Source: Herpomyces periplanetae (lineage: Eukaryota > Ascomycota > Laboulbeniomycetes > Herpomycetales > Herpomycetaceae). Taken from it: a stretch of 64,000 nt of DNA. Made by a program: the position numbers and the translations under genes. How positions within the stretch are numbered: position 1 is the first letter of the stretch; each line of letters opens with the position of its first letter. The stretch is taken from contig WMKJ01000001.1 of assembly GCA_009733715.1 (NCBI GenBank), positions 1 to 64,000 on the forward strand. The letters are read 5' to 3'. Below are positions 52,411 through 63,547 of this stretch, piece by piece. The notes below the pieces were generated by a model. That model did not search any database. It saw only the letters and a list, made by a program, of their open reading frames with translations, and was not told where the DNA came from.

Positions 52411-52492
52411 ATGATGAAAAGTAAGAATTGGCGTGGGGCTTTTTTGGTTTACTCAAACATTTCTCCATGTACGACAATTGTATAGGACTTTA

Positions 52493-54382
52493 TTATTCTT
52501 TCCCATTATCCGGCTTTGGTATATTCAAGTTTAAAATTTTCATGAGGTTTCCCATAGGGCCATTTATCGAAGCAGGTTCTTGAAATCCAGTTAAGAAATT
52601 TCGGGCAATATTAATATTTTCTCTTGATTCGTCTTCATAAATCTCACCCACACTTGAATTGGGTATTTTATCACCATTAAATACACCATATTCCTCAAGT
52701 TCACCTTTAACTGCATCACAATAATCACTGAACTTCGACACTTCTTCATTCATTTCGTCGGGATCTTTCTTTCCAACTAAATTAAGACTTTCCCGTATAG
52801 CATCATCCTCTTTTAGCGAATCTTCCCCTTTCTTTATTACCATTGTAATACCCTTAACATTACGATATCCTGGAGGAGGCTCTGGGCCGTGAATTGCTCT
52901 TCCCGTTCCAGCTGAAAGAATATAATGTGGAGGTAAAGATAAAATACTATCTAATTCTTCATCAAAAGCATTTTCACTCACTTCTTGCTCAAGAATTTTC
53001 TGCTTTTCAACTGCAGTTTCTTCCTCATATTCACTAAACTCCGAAGAATTACCCGAAGAGGAAGTGACGTCATCACTCTTTCCCTCAATGAATTCTCGAG
53101 TCCTCTCAACAATCCGCTTCACCTGTTCCGTACCTGACATAACATTCCATTTAGGAAGGTTGTTCATAGGGCTGAGAGATTCATTGTTTATGTCGTCAAG
53201 CGAAACGTTCATCCAACTGTCGTCTTCTGTATCGGTTTGGTTATACCACTTTGTAATTTCTTCGTTTGTCGGTAATAATTTATGACCTTCATGGTTAAAT
53301 TCTTTAAGGAGTAAATCTATCGTGTAAATTAATTTATTTTCTCCTTTATTAATTTCAAGTAAGAGTAATTCATATCCCGTAGTCAACTTTAACCCCAGTG
53401 TGAGTTGTCGTAGATTTTTCATTCGGGTATCCGAATTTTTGATGTTACGTGCTTGATTAACTTCCTCCGACCAATCTTCAGGAATATGGTACTCCTGTGT
53501 ATGCAAGTGTGCATAACTAATTCGTGTAAATTTTACGCTAATATTAACCAAATCTTCACACTTGAACGTTAGGCCGTTTTCTTCCTTTTCAAATTTACCC
53601 TTCCTCTTGCGTCGGAGTGCTGCTAATGATACGGGATATCGATTGTAAAATGCTTCCGATGCAAGTGTTACACTTTCCGGAATTTCGTGTATAATCCATG
53701 CAAGTTTTCGTGGTAATCGAAGTGTGGCTGCGTGTAAATTATTTACTATATCTTCCGGATGATTCTTTATTCGATTGAATGCTGATTCATTCAAGCATCT
53801 TGACGTAAAAATTTCCAGTGTATCAGCCTTCGCCAAGCATTGTAAAGCTTTTTTCAAGGTAAAATCATCCTGTCCCCCAGCATTACTTGTAACGTTAATC
53901 AACTTTACACATCCATTGTTAATCCAAACCCGATATTCATCATTATTTGGGTCTAACCATGCTGGGACATACTGAGCTGCTTCACACGCTAAAAATTGCC
54001 CATCACCATCCACTACTCTAATCCACATACCAGTAAATTCTTGAGAAATTTCCCGAAGAATCCATACGATTAACCATTCATCTACTAAAGATTCACCTAC
54101 ATTTGTCGATCCCTGTAGCTTCCATGTGGAATCTTCGTAGATTAAGTTTAACTTAAATTCCTCTCTCTGCCAAAGATATCCATTTAGATGTTCTTTCTTA
54201 AGTTTTTCTACAAATTTTTCCACCAAGATTAATTCACTGCGCTTTTGCCTATCATTAAACCCTTCATCCAGCATGAATATATCGTAAATCACCACATCAT
54301 CATTTGTGTCAAACATCTGTCCATCTCGTTTCCATTTCATAAACCTTTCACATAAACTTCCTTCATCACCCTTACTCTCCAT
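52493..54382 (-). CDS. ECD: Ecdysoneless/SGT1-like protein (ECD family)
   Basis: 629 residues in one exon. The N-terminal third carries the SGT1/ECD family pattern: DDVVIYDIFM, then WQREEFKLNL, GESLVDEWLIVWILREISQEF, WIRVVDGDGQFLACEAAQYVPAWLDP and NRVWI-like YRVWINNGCVKLI. The middle (HIPEDWSEEVNQARN, ITKWYNQ) and the acidic C-terminal half also fit. Human ECD and its fungal relatives interact with the R2TP chaperone through phosphorylated acidic tails and with PRPF8, and are linked to splicing and the cell cycle. It is unrelated to the SGT1 co-chaperone despite the shared name. The C-terminus contains acidic Ser clusters (GKSDDVTSSS, SEFSEYEEE) that could be CK2 sites for R2TP binding. The ATG is the first in the frame. 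Confidence 0.88.
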   Translation of the reverse strand: MESKGDEGSLCERFMKWKRDGQMFDTNDDVVIYDIFMLDEGFNDRQKRSELILVEKFVEKLKKEHLNGYLWQREEFKLNLIYEDSTWKLQGSTNVGESLVDEWLIVWILREISQEFTGMWIRVVDGDGQFLACEAAQYVPAWLDPNNDEYRVWINNGCVKLINVTSNAGGQDDFTLKKALQCLAKADTLEIFTSRCLNESAFNRIKNHPEDIVNNLHAATLRLPRKLAWIIHEIPESVTLASEAFYNRYPVSLAALRRKRKGKFEKEENGLTFKCEDLVNISVKFTRISYAHLHTQEYHIPEDWSEEVNQARNIKNSDTRMKNLRQLTLGLKLTTGYELLLLEINKGENKLIYTIDLLLKEFNHEGHKLLPTNEEITKWYNQTDTEDDSWMNVSLDDINNESLSPMNNLPKWNVMSGTEQVKRIVERTREFIEGKSDDVTSSSGNSSEFSEYEEETAVEKQKILEQEVSENAFDEELDSILSLPPHYILSAGTGRAIHGPEPPPGYRNVKGITMVIKKGEDSLKEDDAIRESLNLVGKKDPDEMNEEVSKFSDYCDAVKGELEEYGVFNGDKIPNSSVGEIYEDESRENINIARNFLTGFQEPASINGPMGNLMKILNLNIPKPDNGKE

Positions 54383-57300
54383 TATATATATTCAAACAAT
54401 CCTGAAAGCTATTCTTAAAATCATTCCAGTAGCATTCATCCCTTTCTTTGGTCATACCCTTAGCTACCCAATGCCAAAATCCCACATCGCCCCCGTACCG
54501 TTGGCACGTGCAAATCGTAAAAATATGCACGTGATTTCTATACTTTTTTTCGGAAAAAAATAGTAGGCAAATTTTGAACAGTTTATTCGCGTTGTGAAGG
54601 ATTGAACGGTAACAATTACTCTTTGAACGTTTACGGTACGAATAGTACGAATAATTGTTAATGAGTACCTCGTCAAGATATGCTACGCTATACTATTTAT
54701 CAGTTGATAATTTCTTAATACGTGTGCAGAGTCTGATTGATAAATACGCATTACATTCTCCGTCTGATTTTATTTTGTATTACACGATAATATGAATGAG
54801 TGAGGGCGTGCCCTTGAAATAATATCAGCTTGTTTAAATATGCATAAACTTAGACTTTGCGACACATGATGATATTTACCATTACGTCGGGGTGAAACGT
54901 AAACGTGTTAGACCAGTTTTTTTTGGAGAGGTTGTGATCCGCTGGTTTGATCAAGAGTAAACCTTTTTGTGAGAGAGAGCATTGTTTTCTCGTTAATCAG
55001 TTCTGTGTAGAAACAAGTCGGTAGAGACTTTAATATTTGTGGAACTCGTTTGGCGGACAATTGATTAAAAGTATGAGCTACCTGTTAATAATGATAGAAA
55101 CCAGTTTCACTTGACCGGGAAACTGGATTCCCGACTGTGTGATAGCTGTTGATCAACCTGATATGCAGGGTATTTGTATAATGAGCAGAGGATTTTTTAC
55201 AATATCTTATCTATGCTTAACTTTGAAGAATCGTCGTTTTATTAAGCGACTCAGTCATGATGTACTCTGGGTAGTTGCACATCCAGAATCTTTTACATTT
55301 AAAAGCTTGCCTGAACGACATCTATATCGTATGGAGCGAAACATTTGATTGGCACTTAGCACAAAATACCAATAAGATGAATAAAAGATTTTGAGTAAAT
55401 TCGAAAACACATAGTGTTAAACTTGAATATTAATTTTACTGAGATCAATAAATCTCGCCTTATACTGCAAGAAATTGGATATAAGCCTATAAGAACAATT
55501 TAACGCGTATATTCGCCGAGTGACTAATCGGGAGAACTAAGTCGTAGCAAATGAGACATTGGATGAAGGATGTTATGGGCAACATGAGGTGAGAAGTGAC
55601 AGTATTATGAGGGTACACTAAGCGATAAACTGATTCTGTAGTGCTGAGAAGTCATAAAAATAACAAGGATATGATATATTTAGTGGTGGAATGTCTATAA
55701 TGTCACTTCACAGTTTACAATGGAGAATTAGGTTTCAAGGAGCAAGTATGATGATTATGTATGATGTAAATTTTTTACAATTTTTTCTTCAAACTTTCCC
55801 TGTAAATCAAGATAGATTTCTGCATGATCAAAGGAACCTTTTAATGTATGAGATAGTCAAGGCAAGACAAACATAATCAGGAGTAGAAGATTCAGATGGA
55901 AAGAAAAAGGGTACCATGACATGTTCAATAAGAGCCAATAAAGACGTAACAGGGCATAGATTAATGGTGAAAAAGATATTTTTACTGTTGATAAAACATG
56001 CATGGATATACACTATAACAGAGAAAGTTAGCAATTACTCCAGATGTGCACACAAAATGTTTCATCTCTATGTGCAAAAATTTTGGACTGAGACTACACA
56101 TATTATTTTACCTTTTAACCTTGCAATCATCCAGAACAGTGATAAAAATTATGTCGATTCACCATGAATAACTGGAAAATCGTTCGCCGAAGCTATACAT
56201 CTTAAAACCAACAAACAAACCAAAGCAAGCCAACTGAGACATAACGAGACGAAACGTACCAGGCCAAATCAGGACAGTGCGAGCTTGCGTACGAGCAGGA
56301 GCGAAGTAGGCGAGACGAGACGACATAATCATCCGATAGGCGGAAAGGAATTTCCGGAACGAGTTGGCCTAGTCGGAACTTCCTCTTTAGGCATCTCTAA
56401 ACTTCTAGTATGGGAATATTCAGCCTTAACTGGAGCTTTCCTATTTAGTATAGATTGCACCTTCCTTCTAGGTTAACGCCGTTTTTTTCCTTCAATGGAT
56501 CAGCTCGATGGAATGAATCGAACAAATTTTGCTACGGTTAGTTTAAAAGACATCCTGTATCAGTTTAATCTACTTGATGTACTTGCTGCTTTCGCATTTT
56601 ATCCTGTCATTCTATTACTCAGTTTCCCCACGCTCTACTCTATTGAACCCGTTTAATCTACCTTTTAGTTACCCGTTTAATATGGTTGGTCAAACTACAT
56701 CTTGATTTAGATACGCTATTTTTTGGTTTTAAATGAATATATTCTAGTGTATACATTAACATAATATCTTTTCGTCAATGCGTCCTAACTTATACGGTTT
56801 GCATTGTCCTTAATAGTCTGCTAAATCTTCATGCTTCACTATTCTTTTATATTATGCTTCGTTTTAAACTTATCCAGTCATATCCACCATTTATTTCTCC
56901 TTTATTCTCTTAACACTCTATAACCTCTTACGGATAAACTTTGACCAAATCGGTAAAAATCCGGATCTGGTGTTGTTACCGCTGCGTAGTCTTCTACTAT
57001 ACTTACTCTTTTACATCTTACGGGTGAATAGACTTAATCAGATCCAACTACTCCTTTACTTCGCTTTATTTTACCCGTCAACGTTTAATAAACGTGGTGA
57101 ACATTTCATTCTACTCTCATCTCAATCGAAAGTCTTTTCTAATTCTGCTCATTCTTCTTTATCATCCCTGTGTGCGCTATTCAAATGAAGTTTACATGAG
57201 ATAAAGTTTATCGTCAAGTTAATGATATTAGAATTCTTTTAATCAATAGACATATCGCTCTGGAATAAATTGTCACTTTTGTGAGAAAACCCTTCATCGC

Positions 57301-57647
57301 GCAATAGCGCGATCATTCAAGTGATTGATGATTTTCCTTATCCGTGCTTCTAAATTCGTTAAAAACATTGTGAGCCAGTGTACACGCTCGGATTGTCATA
57401 CGGCTAAGCTCCTTTTATCACGTATTTCCTTGTCCTCCATATCTCCTCCCCGTTACCACCCTTCATTTGCCCTAAAATTGTGTGGCATAGCTAGCGGTTA
57501 CGCTCAACATTAGGTTTATTTGCACGAGCAACCCTTAAGGTGTGAGAGAGAAAGTTTTAAAGCTTGTTCACGAATACCCCTTACCCGGCTACCGTTTTGA
57601 ACTCTTCTTTTCCACGTTTTGAACTTATTTCCGCTACGCTTTTCTCA
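54383..57647. other. Large gene-free divergent region between ECD and BCK1
   Basis: About 3.3 kb, the longest gene-poor interval here. The ECD side holds two close E-boxes. The middle has no recognisable coding. The stretch 56,170-56,330 is dense in ACGAG/GCGAG words. The last 1.1 kb is pyrimidine-rich, consistent with a long BCK1 leader. A short ATG frame at 56494 (MDQLDGMNRTNF) followed by a gttagt donor could be a 5' exon, but no matching acceptor is convincing. The small frames (up to 85 codons) show no domain. Confidence 0.4.
54504..54534 (-). promoter_or_regulatory. Paired CACGTG sites upstream of ECD
   Basis: GCACGTGC at 54504-54511 and GCACGTGA at 54527-54534, 120-150 bp before the ECD ATG, spaced 23 bp (about two helical turns). 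The position fits a proximal promoter element for a bHLH factor. Confidence 0.4.
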
Positions 57648-60600
57648 ATGCCTTTTTCCGTTTCATCAACCAACGATTCTTCCTCTTCCCTCATTTCAGC
57701 TACTTACATACCCGATGGAGATTCATTTTATTCTTGGGTCGGTGTTCCACCCGTGTATGCTGACTTAAATTTTTTGACTGCCGAAACTGTGACAAGTAAC
57801 TCACAGTCGTCTAATATCCTTAATCCTGATGGTCACTCTTTACAACATTTAAACAAGAAACTACCAAAAGTTTCATCTTCACATACACTTTCTTCTCCGT
57901 CCATCTCAACATCTAGACTGAATACTTGCGACTCGGTTTATTCTCCCGATTCTTTACACTCTGTATCTCAATACACCCCTACAATACCTTCTCCAAATAT
58001 CACCACTAATTACCGAACTGACGGTTACCTTACCCCAAATCCCGACTGTTATACAACTGCGGCTTCTGTATGGTCTATTGAGAGTGTGGTGAATTGGTTG
58101 CGCTTGAATGGATTTTCGGAACCTTGGATTGATACTTTTCAGCAGTTACAAATATACGGTACACAATTTCTTGATCTTGGAAGTTCAACTAACACTCGAC
58201 GTAAAGTGGGCAAATTTAACAATTCCATTTACCCAAAATTATGTGAATCATTCTTAAAATCAAACCTTACTTGGGACCCGCTACACGAGCGAAAAGAAGC
58301 CAAGCGGCTCCGATGTTTAATTAGGGAATTGCTGAACCTATCGTCAACACCACCAACTAGCTTATCGGGTACACATCGTCGGGGTATTAGCTTCTCTGGA
58401 AGTAACGTTATCTCGTCAGCTAGCACGGATGGACTTTCTGATATGGGTCCGTTTGAATTGTCAGGTCGTTCCCCCGTGAATTCGGACGAATATCGTGGCA
58501 ATATACGGACAGTTGAAAGTCCTCTGATTAGTGGTCATTTACCATCCCGCTACCGCGCCCCGGGAAATTACACTCGTTCGGCTAGTGGAATATTTCCTCC
58601 TGATATTGTAGGGTGTACAAGTGAACGGAATGATTTGGTGGGTAGTATTGATAAAAGTATCCCCCAATGTACCTACGGTGGGGAAACTAGATACACATCA
58701 CCGCAAAATGAATCAATGCTTCACATGTGCGACGCCGGTACGAGTACAGGGGCTCCCAAGTACTCACAACGTATTATAGGTACACCATTATCAACAGGAA
58801 TAGCTCAGAGAAAGATATTGGGAAAAGCTGATATGAATAATGAAAAATATGATGATTATGAATCGAGAGACATTAACGAAAGAACTAACCAGCCTAAGTT
58901 CCTCGTACCACAGATTCAACAGGGAAACACATCAAATCAAAGTCCAATGTCTATCAGGCATATGTCCGATCGAAATTCCGCAATGGCATCGCTAAACTCG
59001 ACCAGTGAAACTGGATTAGTGAAGTCGACCAGTCAAGGTACGCCGTTAACGAGAGAAACATCTTCCACTCAAGTTGGCAGCAAGGGTAGAAGGTTTGCGT
59101 TTGCCACTTTAGACGGGTGGAGTTATCGATTAATTGACGTAACTCATGTTTCGACTGCCAAAGAGTTTCGAACGGTGGTAGTGAGAAGCTTAGGGTTGTC
59201 CGACAACATGAATGTTAGCTTACATTTGGCTTTACCCGGAGAGATTGACATCAGTGGTGGAGGGTTATCTGATGATTTACTCATGAAAGCATACGACAGC
59301 GCAGCCGATTCAATGGGTACGCTGAAGCTTAGCGTGTCAGCAGATTGTCGTGGTATAGCTAAGATGAAAACAAGTCAGGTGAATTGTTCACTTTCGGGGC
59401 AATTGGTTGGGGAAATTGATAAAATTCATGAGAAATATGAGTCGTTTCAAACTCTCACACCACGTGGTGATGTGGGTAATGAACAATGCCAATCAATTGT
59501 GGATGAAAAGGAGAGTGAAGGCAAGGAGAAGATTTTGAAGGAAGTATTATCAGGTGAAGGAAGTATAGGTGAAGATAGTATTGGGAATACTAATGAAATT
59601 GGAATTGTAAAGAGAAGTGGTGTCAATGATGGAGAATTTGGGAAAAGAATACCTGAGAAGTCGGGTCGAAACAGACCAGAATTAAAATTATTGATGCCAC
59701 CTACATTATCGAATTATAATCGGGTTCGAACGGCGAGTTTTGGAACAGAATCAGATAATGAAATGGGTCTAGCTACCACCAATATATTGACCACGGGGCA
59801 GTTAGGAAGGATAAATGGTGAAAGTGATGGTAGAGCATTCAATAAAGGGGGATTCTTTCAATCCCCATCGGAGAGACATGCAGCAGTATCATTATCATCA
59901 GCCAGTTATTCGGCTTCACCATCACCTCGATCGTTAACGCCATTGAAAGGAGTGAAGGAGGAAGGGGCCAGATCGTTTGAAGAGGATGGATCAGAAGAGG
60001 ATTCTGACGAAAATTTGTTCGCTAAACCACTTAACCGAGATGTTGAAGTTAGCGGTAAAAATAGTCAAAATGGCGGAAGTCAGTGTGAAAGTAGAAGTGG
60101 AGAAGCTTTACGGCGAGAGTCCATAGAGATAACAACAGATTTAGATACGTTGTCCGGTACGCTATTGGATTGCGCAAAGCCTAATAATGGTTGTTGTAGT
60201 GGTGGAGTAGGAGTTGGAAGCCAATCTGGATCAAATGAGGGTGGAGGTGTTAGATTTAAGATGGTGTCATATGAAGCAAAGAACGGAGGAGATGGGAGAT
60301 ACGATAACAAAACGGATAAAGTGAAAGTAGGAAGTTCAATGATTAACGGTGGATCGAGACAACCACTGTTACCAGGTGATATTAGCCAAAGGAATGATGA
60401 GCATATGAACAGTGGATATATGGTGAGCAATGGTGGTCCTATGAAATTGGTAACAGGAGGATCTCATAAACCGCCCAGACCAGGTGTGAGCAACATTGCA
60501 ACAAAAGCTAGACCACCTGTACGATATTCCTTTTCGGGAGATTTTGAAGCGAATCGTCCACCACCGGAAACTTTAGTAGAACATTTGGACGATTTTTTCC

Positions 60601-62072
60601 CCAATGTTAACTTGGATCAACCCGTAACACCTAATTACCGTTGGAATGTTCAGGATTACTCTGATCAAAACTGTGAAGCTTTTGGAAATTGTTTAGAACC
60701 AAATAATAATGCAGATCATGATTTAAGGGTTAGTGGTGGGCCCTTAAACTTAATCAGAGCGGGAAATCCACCGGTTGGATTATATCGAGCACAAAGTATT
60801 CGTGATGTAGTACGGGGAACTTATATGCGAAATACTACAGCGGTTAGTATGGAGAATAGAGCTGACGATGGAGGGAGAGCCAATGGAAGAGGGAGTGATC
60901 AAGATTACGTTGGGATGAACTGGGGTTCATCAGCAACTAATTCAAATACACCGGGGAAATTTCCCACGGAACGAACTTCAGCGCATAGATATGGATCAAG
61001 TTTAAATCCCAGACAGGGTATTGACGGCAAATTAGACAGTGGTATAGTGAGGCGCAAGAGCACAAAAATGTTCGGAACGAGGACTGAAGAAATAAAACCT
61101 CATCGAGGAAGTATTATCATTGCACCAACCCTTGATACAATTCGACAAGAGGATCCAAATAATATGGATAAACGAGAAGCTAAGGTTACGTTCAGATGGA
61201 TGAAGGGCCAGTTAATAGGTAAAGGAACATTTGGTCGTGTATACCTTGGAATGAATATGACGACTGGAGAATTAATGGCCGTTAAACAAGTGGAAGTAGC
61301 TCGAAAATTCGTCACCCAAGATAAGGAAAAATTGCGCGAAATGGTTAAAGCTTTGAATACGGAGATTGAAACAATGCAACACCTAGATCATCCAAACATT
61401 GTTAATTACCTGGGTTCAGAAAAACGGGACTATAGTATTTCGATTTTTCTGGAATATATATCCGGTGGAAGTATCGGAAGTTGTTTGCGTAAATACGGAA
61501 AATTTGAGGAAGATGTTGTTAGTTCATTAACACGTCAAACACTTCAAGGTCTCGCATACTTGCACAAAGAAGGTATCCTTCATCGAGATCTTAAAGCTGA
61601 TAATCTTTTATTGGATGTAGACGGTACTTGCAAGATATCCGATTTTGGTATATCCAAAAAAACCGATAATATCTACGGCAATGATATTTCGCATTCTATT
61701 CAGGGTTCCGTATTTTGGATGGCCCCCGAGGTAGTACGAAGTCGCGATATGGGATACAGCGCAAAAGTTGATATATGGAGCCTGGGATGCGTTGTACTCG
61801 AGATGTTCGCTGGCCAACGACCTTGGAGCAAAGAAGAAGCAATAGGCGCTATATTTAAACTTGGTAGTATGAACCAAGCTCCACCAATTCCTGAATATGT
61901 TTCTATGAGTATTAGCCCGGGTGCAATTAGTTTTATGTTGGACTGTTTCACAATTGACGCCAGTGACAGACCAACCGCTGAAACGCTTTTACGCGCTCCA
62001 TTTTCTCAATTGAATCCACGATTTGACTTCACACGCACTGAACTCTACGGAAAGTTGCGCCAGGAATACTGA
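57648..62072 (+). CDS. BCK1: BCK1-type MAPKKK of the cell-wall-integrity pathway
   Basis: 1,474 residues. A SAM-like domain lies near 141-200 (WSIESVVNWLRLNGFSEPWIDTFQQLQI). A Ras-association/ubiquitin-like stretch is near 481-561 (RFAFATLDGWSYRLIDVTHVSTAKEFRTVV), found in fungal Bck1. A long Ser/Gly/Asn-rich region leads to a C-terminal kinase domain at about 1181-1447: IGKGTFGRVYLG, MAVKQVEV, HRDLKADNLLLD, DFGISKK, GSVFWMAPEVV and DIWSLGCVVLEMFAG. The kinase fits Bck1/Mkh1 rather than Ste11: ARKFVTQDKEKLREMVKALNTEIE is characteristic of the Bck1 branch. Bck1 activates Mkk1/2 downstream of Pkc1. The open frame extends 28 codons to a TTG after a TAA; the first ATG is taken, but a spliced 5' exon is possible. 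Convergent with the uL4m gene. Confidence 0.93.
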   Translation: MPFSVSSTNDSSSSLISATYIPDGDSFYSWVGVPPVYADLNFLTAETVTSNSQSSNILNPDGHSLQHLNKKLPKVSSSHTLSSPSISTSRLNTCDSVYSPDSLHSVSQYTPTIPSPNITTNYRTDGYLTPNPDCYTTAASVWSIESVVNWLRLNGFSEPWIDTFQQLQIYGTQFLDLGSSTNTRRKVGKFNNSIYPKLCESFLKSNLTWDPLHERKEAKRLRCLIRELLNLSSTPPTSLSGTHRRGISFSGSNVISSASTDGLSDMGPFELSGRSPVNSDEYRGNIRTVESPLISGHLPSRYRAPGNYTRSASGIFPPDIVGCTSERNDLVGSIDKSIPQCTYGGETRYTSPQNESMLHMCDAGTSTGAPKYSQRIIGTPLSTGIAQRKILGKADMNNEKYDDYESRDINERTNQPKFLVPQIQQGNTSNQSPMSIRHMSDRNSAMASLNSTSETGLVKSTSQGTPLTRETSSTQVGSKGRRFAFATLDGWSYRLIDVTHVSTAKEFRTVVVRSLGLSDNMNVSLHLALPGEIDISGGGLSDDLLMKAYDSAADSMGTLKLSVSADCRGIAKMKTSQVNCSLSGQLVGEIDKIHEKYESFQTLTPRGDVGNEQCQSIVDEKESEGKEKILKEVLSGEGSIGEDSIGNTNEIGIVKRSGVNDGEFGKRIPEKSGRNRPELKLLMPPTLSNYNRVRTASFGTESDNEMGLATTNILTTGQLGRINGESDGRAFNKGGFFQSPSERHAAVSLSSASYSASPSPRSLTPLKGVKEEGARSFEEDGSEEDSDENLFAKPLNRDVEVSGKNSQNGGSQCESRSGEALRRESIEITTDLDTLSGTLLDCAKPNNGCCSGGVGVGSQSGSNEGGGVRFKMVSYEAKNGGDGRYDNKTDKVKVGSSMINGGSRQPLLPGDISQRNDEHMNSGYMVSNGGPMKLVTGGSHKPPRPGVSNIATKARPPVRYSFSGDFEANRPPPETLVEHLDDFFPNVNLDQPVTPNYRWNVQDYSDQNCEAFGNCLEPNNNADHDLRVSGGPLNLIRAGNPPVGLYRAQSIRDVVRGTYMRNTTAVSMENRADDGGRANGRGSDQDYVGMNWGSSATNSNTPGKFPTERTSAHRYGSSLNPRQGIDGKLDSGIVRRKSTKMFGTRTEEIKPHRGSIIIAPTLDTIRQEDPNNMDKREAKVTFRWMKGQLIGKGTFGRVYLGMNMTTGELMAVKQVEVARKFVTQDKEKLREMVKALNTEIETMQHLDHPNIVNYLGSEKRDYSISIFLEYISGGSIGSCLRKYGKFEEDVVSSLTRQTLQGLAYLHKEGILHRDLKADNLLLDVDGTCKISDFGISKKTDNIYGNDISHSIQGSVFWMAPEVVRSRDMGYSAKVDIWSLGCVVLEMFAGQRPWSKEEAIGAIFKLGSMNQAPPIPEYVSMSISPGAISFMLDCFTIDASDRPTAETLLRAPFSQLNPRFDFTRTELYGKLRQEY

Positions 62073-62485
62073 TCTTCGTTTCGTTCAATGTCGTTGGCCA
62101 GCTGTCATTCCGTTTCCTTAACTTTGCATTTCTTGCTACTTCAATAAATTATTGCACGCCCTTCACCGTCAATAATACATTTACCCATTTTTCAGGAGAG
62201 GTTAAAGGTTCAATTAAATGGTCTAGAATGCTAAGTTATTAAATGGAATTTAGTATCAGTTATTACCGAGTAGCCGTGGTGGTTTCATCGCTAGAGTGTA
62301 GCCTGACCATTTTAAATTTTTTTTCCCAGCATCCTGTTGCAAGGGTGTGAAGATTTGTTGACGGTACGCACATGTAACATTTTACATGATGAATTGATCA
62401 ATTTTCTTGGAAAATTTTCACCTCCTTATTTGCATATTTGCAATCATATGCAACGTGTGAAACTTGTGCAACATGCGCAAATAGC
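62073..62485. other. Convergent interval between BCK1 and uL4m
   Basis: 413 bp between two stops. An AATAAA hexamer lies about 70 bp after the BCK1 stop (62143-62148). Nothing else is recognisable. Confidence 0.5.
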
Positions 62486-63406
62486 CTATGGATATTCGCT
62501 CTGCGAAACACAAAATCCCGTCTTTTGCGTTAAATCAGATTGGTGTGTAGCTAACAAGTTGTCCAGCGCTTCTCTTTCAATCACCACACGATCCATTCTT
62601 AACAAATCACCCACAGTAACTTTATCGAATACAGCTACTCTTCCCGAATCTTTGAACCCATTAATGCCCATTGTCAGGGATGGTCGCTCTTCATTCGTAA
62701 CAAAATATGTACTCGAAGCTGAACGGCGCTTTTCCCATCCCAGTTTCAAAAATAGGTCTCGAGCCACATCATGGTAATGAAGAGCTAGATCTGTGGGGAT
62801 ATTCCCACTGTTTAATTCTGAATGCAATTGAAGGGGAAGTTCAATTTGGTTTTGTACTAAGATCAATTGACCAGAACGATATAAATGTGATAGCGCAGTT
62901 CGCATGGCTAGGTCATATATTTTGCGATTTAACTTGGTGGAAAAGTCTCGTGGTTTTGGGCCGAACGCACGCCCTCCTCCTCGAAGCATGGGCGATTTTT
63001 TATCACCTAGGCGGGCTCGTCCTGTACCTTTTTGAGGTCGAATTTTTCGATTTGAGCCATGTACTTCATGACGTCGTTTTGTCGATGCGGTACCCTGACG
63101 CGCTCCGTCTGCCTCGTAAACAACGGCTCGTTGTATTAGATCTATTCGAAATGGTAAGCCAAGTTGAACCCAAGGATAATGTGTCATCTGCATAGGTTCC
63201 ATGGCCGGAAACATATGTAAAATTGTTATGACATCTCGAGCTCTTAGGGGCTCAGGTACATTTGGTCCACTGGATAATTTTTTTAAACATTCCACCATCA
63301 GGGAGGAGTATCTGGCTTGTTGCCTATTCGCCGAGGACCAGCAAGTTGTTGAATTTAGGTATTTGGGGATAGCTCTAATCCTGTTAAAACGGTGCATATT
63401 GAACAT
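62486..63406 (-). CDS. YML6: Mitochondrial large-subunit ribosomal protein uL4m
   Basis: 306 residues. A basic presequence (MFNMHRFNRIRAIPKYL, acid-free for the first 30 residues) precedes the uL4 fold. RIDLIQRAVVYEADGARQGTASTKRRHEV is followed by the extended-loop signature KIRPQKGTGRARLGDKKSPMLRGGGRAFGPKPRDFSTKLNRKI, the segment that in all uL4 proteins lines the nascent-peptide exit tunnel. The C-terminal part (KVTVGDLLRMDRVVIEREALDNLLA) completes the globular domain. Length matches fungal Yml6. Two in-frame ATGs lie three codons apart and the first is used. Divergent from the gene at the right edge. Confidence 0.93.
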   Translation of the reverse strand: MFNMHRFNRIRAIPKYLNSTTCWSSANRQQARYSSLMVECLKKLSSGPNVPEPLRARDVITILHMFPAMEPMQMTHYPWVQLGLPFRIDLIQRAVVYEADGARQGTASTKRRHEVHGSNRKIRPQKGTGRARLGDKKSPMLRGGGRAFGPKPRDFSTKLNRKIYDLAMRTALSHLYRSGQLILVQNQIELPLQLHSELNSGNIPTDLALHYHDVARDLFLKLGWEKRRSASSTYFVTNEERPSLTMGINGFKDSGRVAVFDKVTVGDLLRMDRVVIEREALDNLLATHQSDLTQKTGFCVSQSEYP

Positions 63407-63547
63407 TTATTTAATAGCTTCACACGTATAATATTTTTGTTTTAATAAAAGTTTCCTGATAAAATCAAGCAAAAAATTATCATAAAAAAGCGACGCGAAT
63501 TTTTGACGCGCGCCACAGCCCTCCACGTGATAACATGTCATGTGACC

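Noticed and set aside
55139-56476. Several 60-85-codon frames in the ECD-BCK1 gap
   Set aside because: Poor starts, no domain and a composition like surrounding AT-rich DNA. Not distinguishable from chance.
56494-56535. Possible first exon of BCK1 (MDQLDGMNRTNFAT followed by gttagt)
   Set aside because: It would need an intron of about 1 kb, against at most about 180 bp elsewhere, and no acceptor in a fitting phase is convincing before 57648.
26262-62072. STE50, RLM1, BCK1 and a sensor-like protein as a dedicated signalling gene cluster
   Set aside because: They are interspersed with unrelated housekeeping genes over 36 kb in mixed orientation, so shared pathway membership is probably chance linkage.
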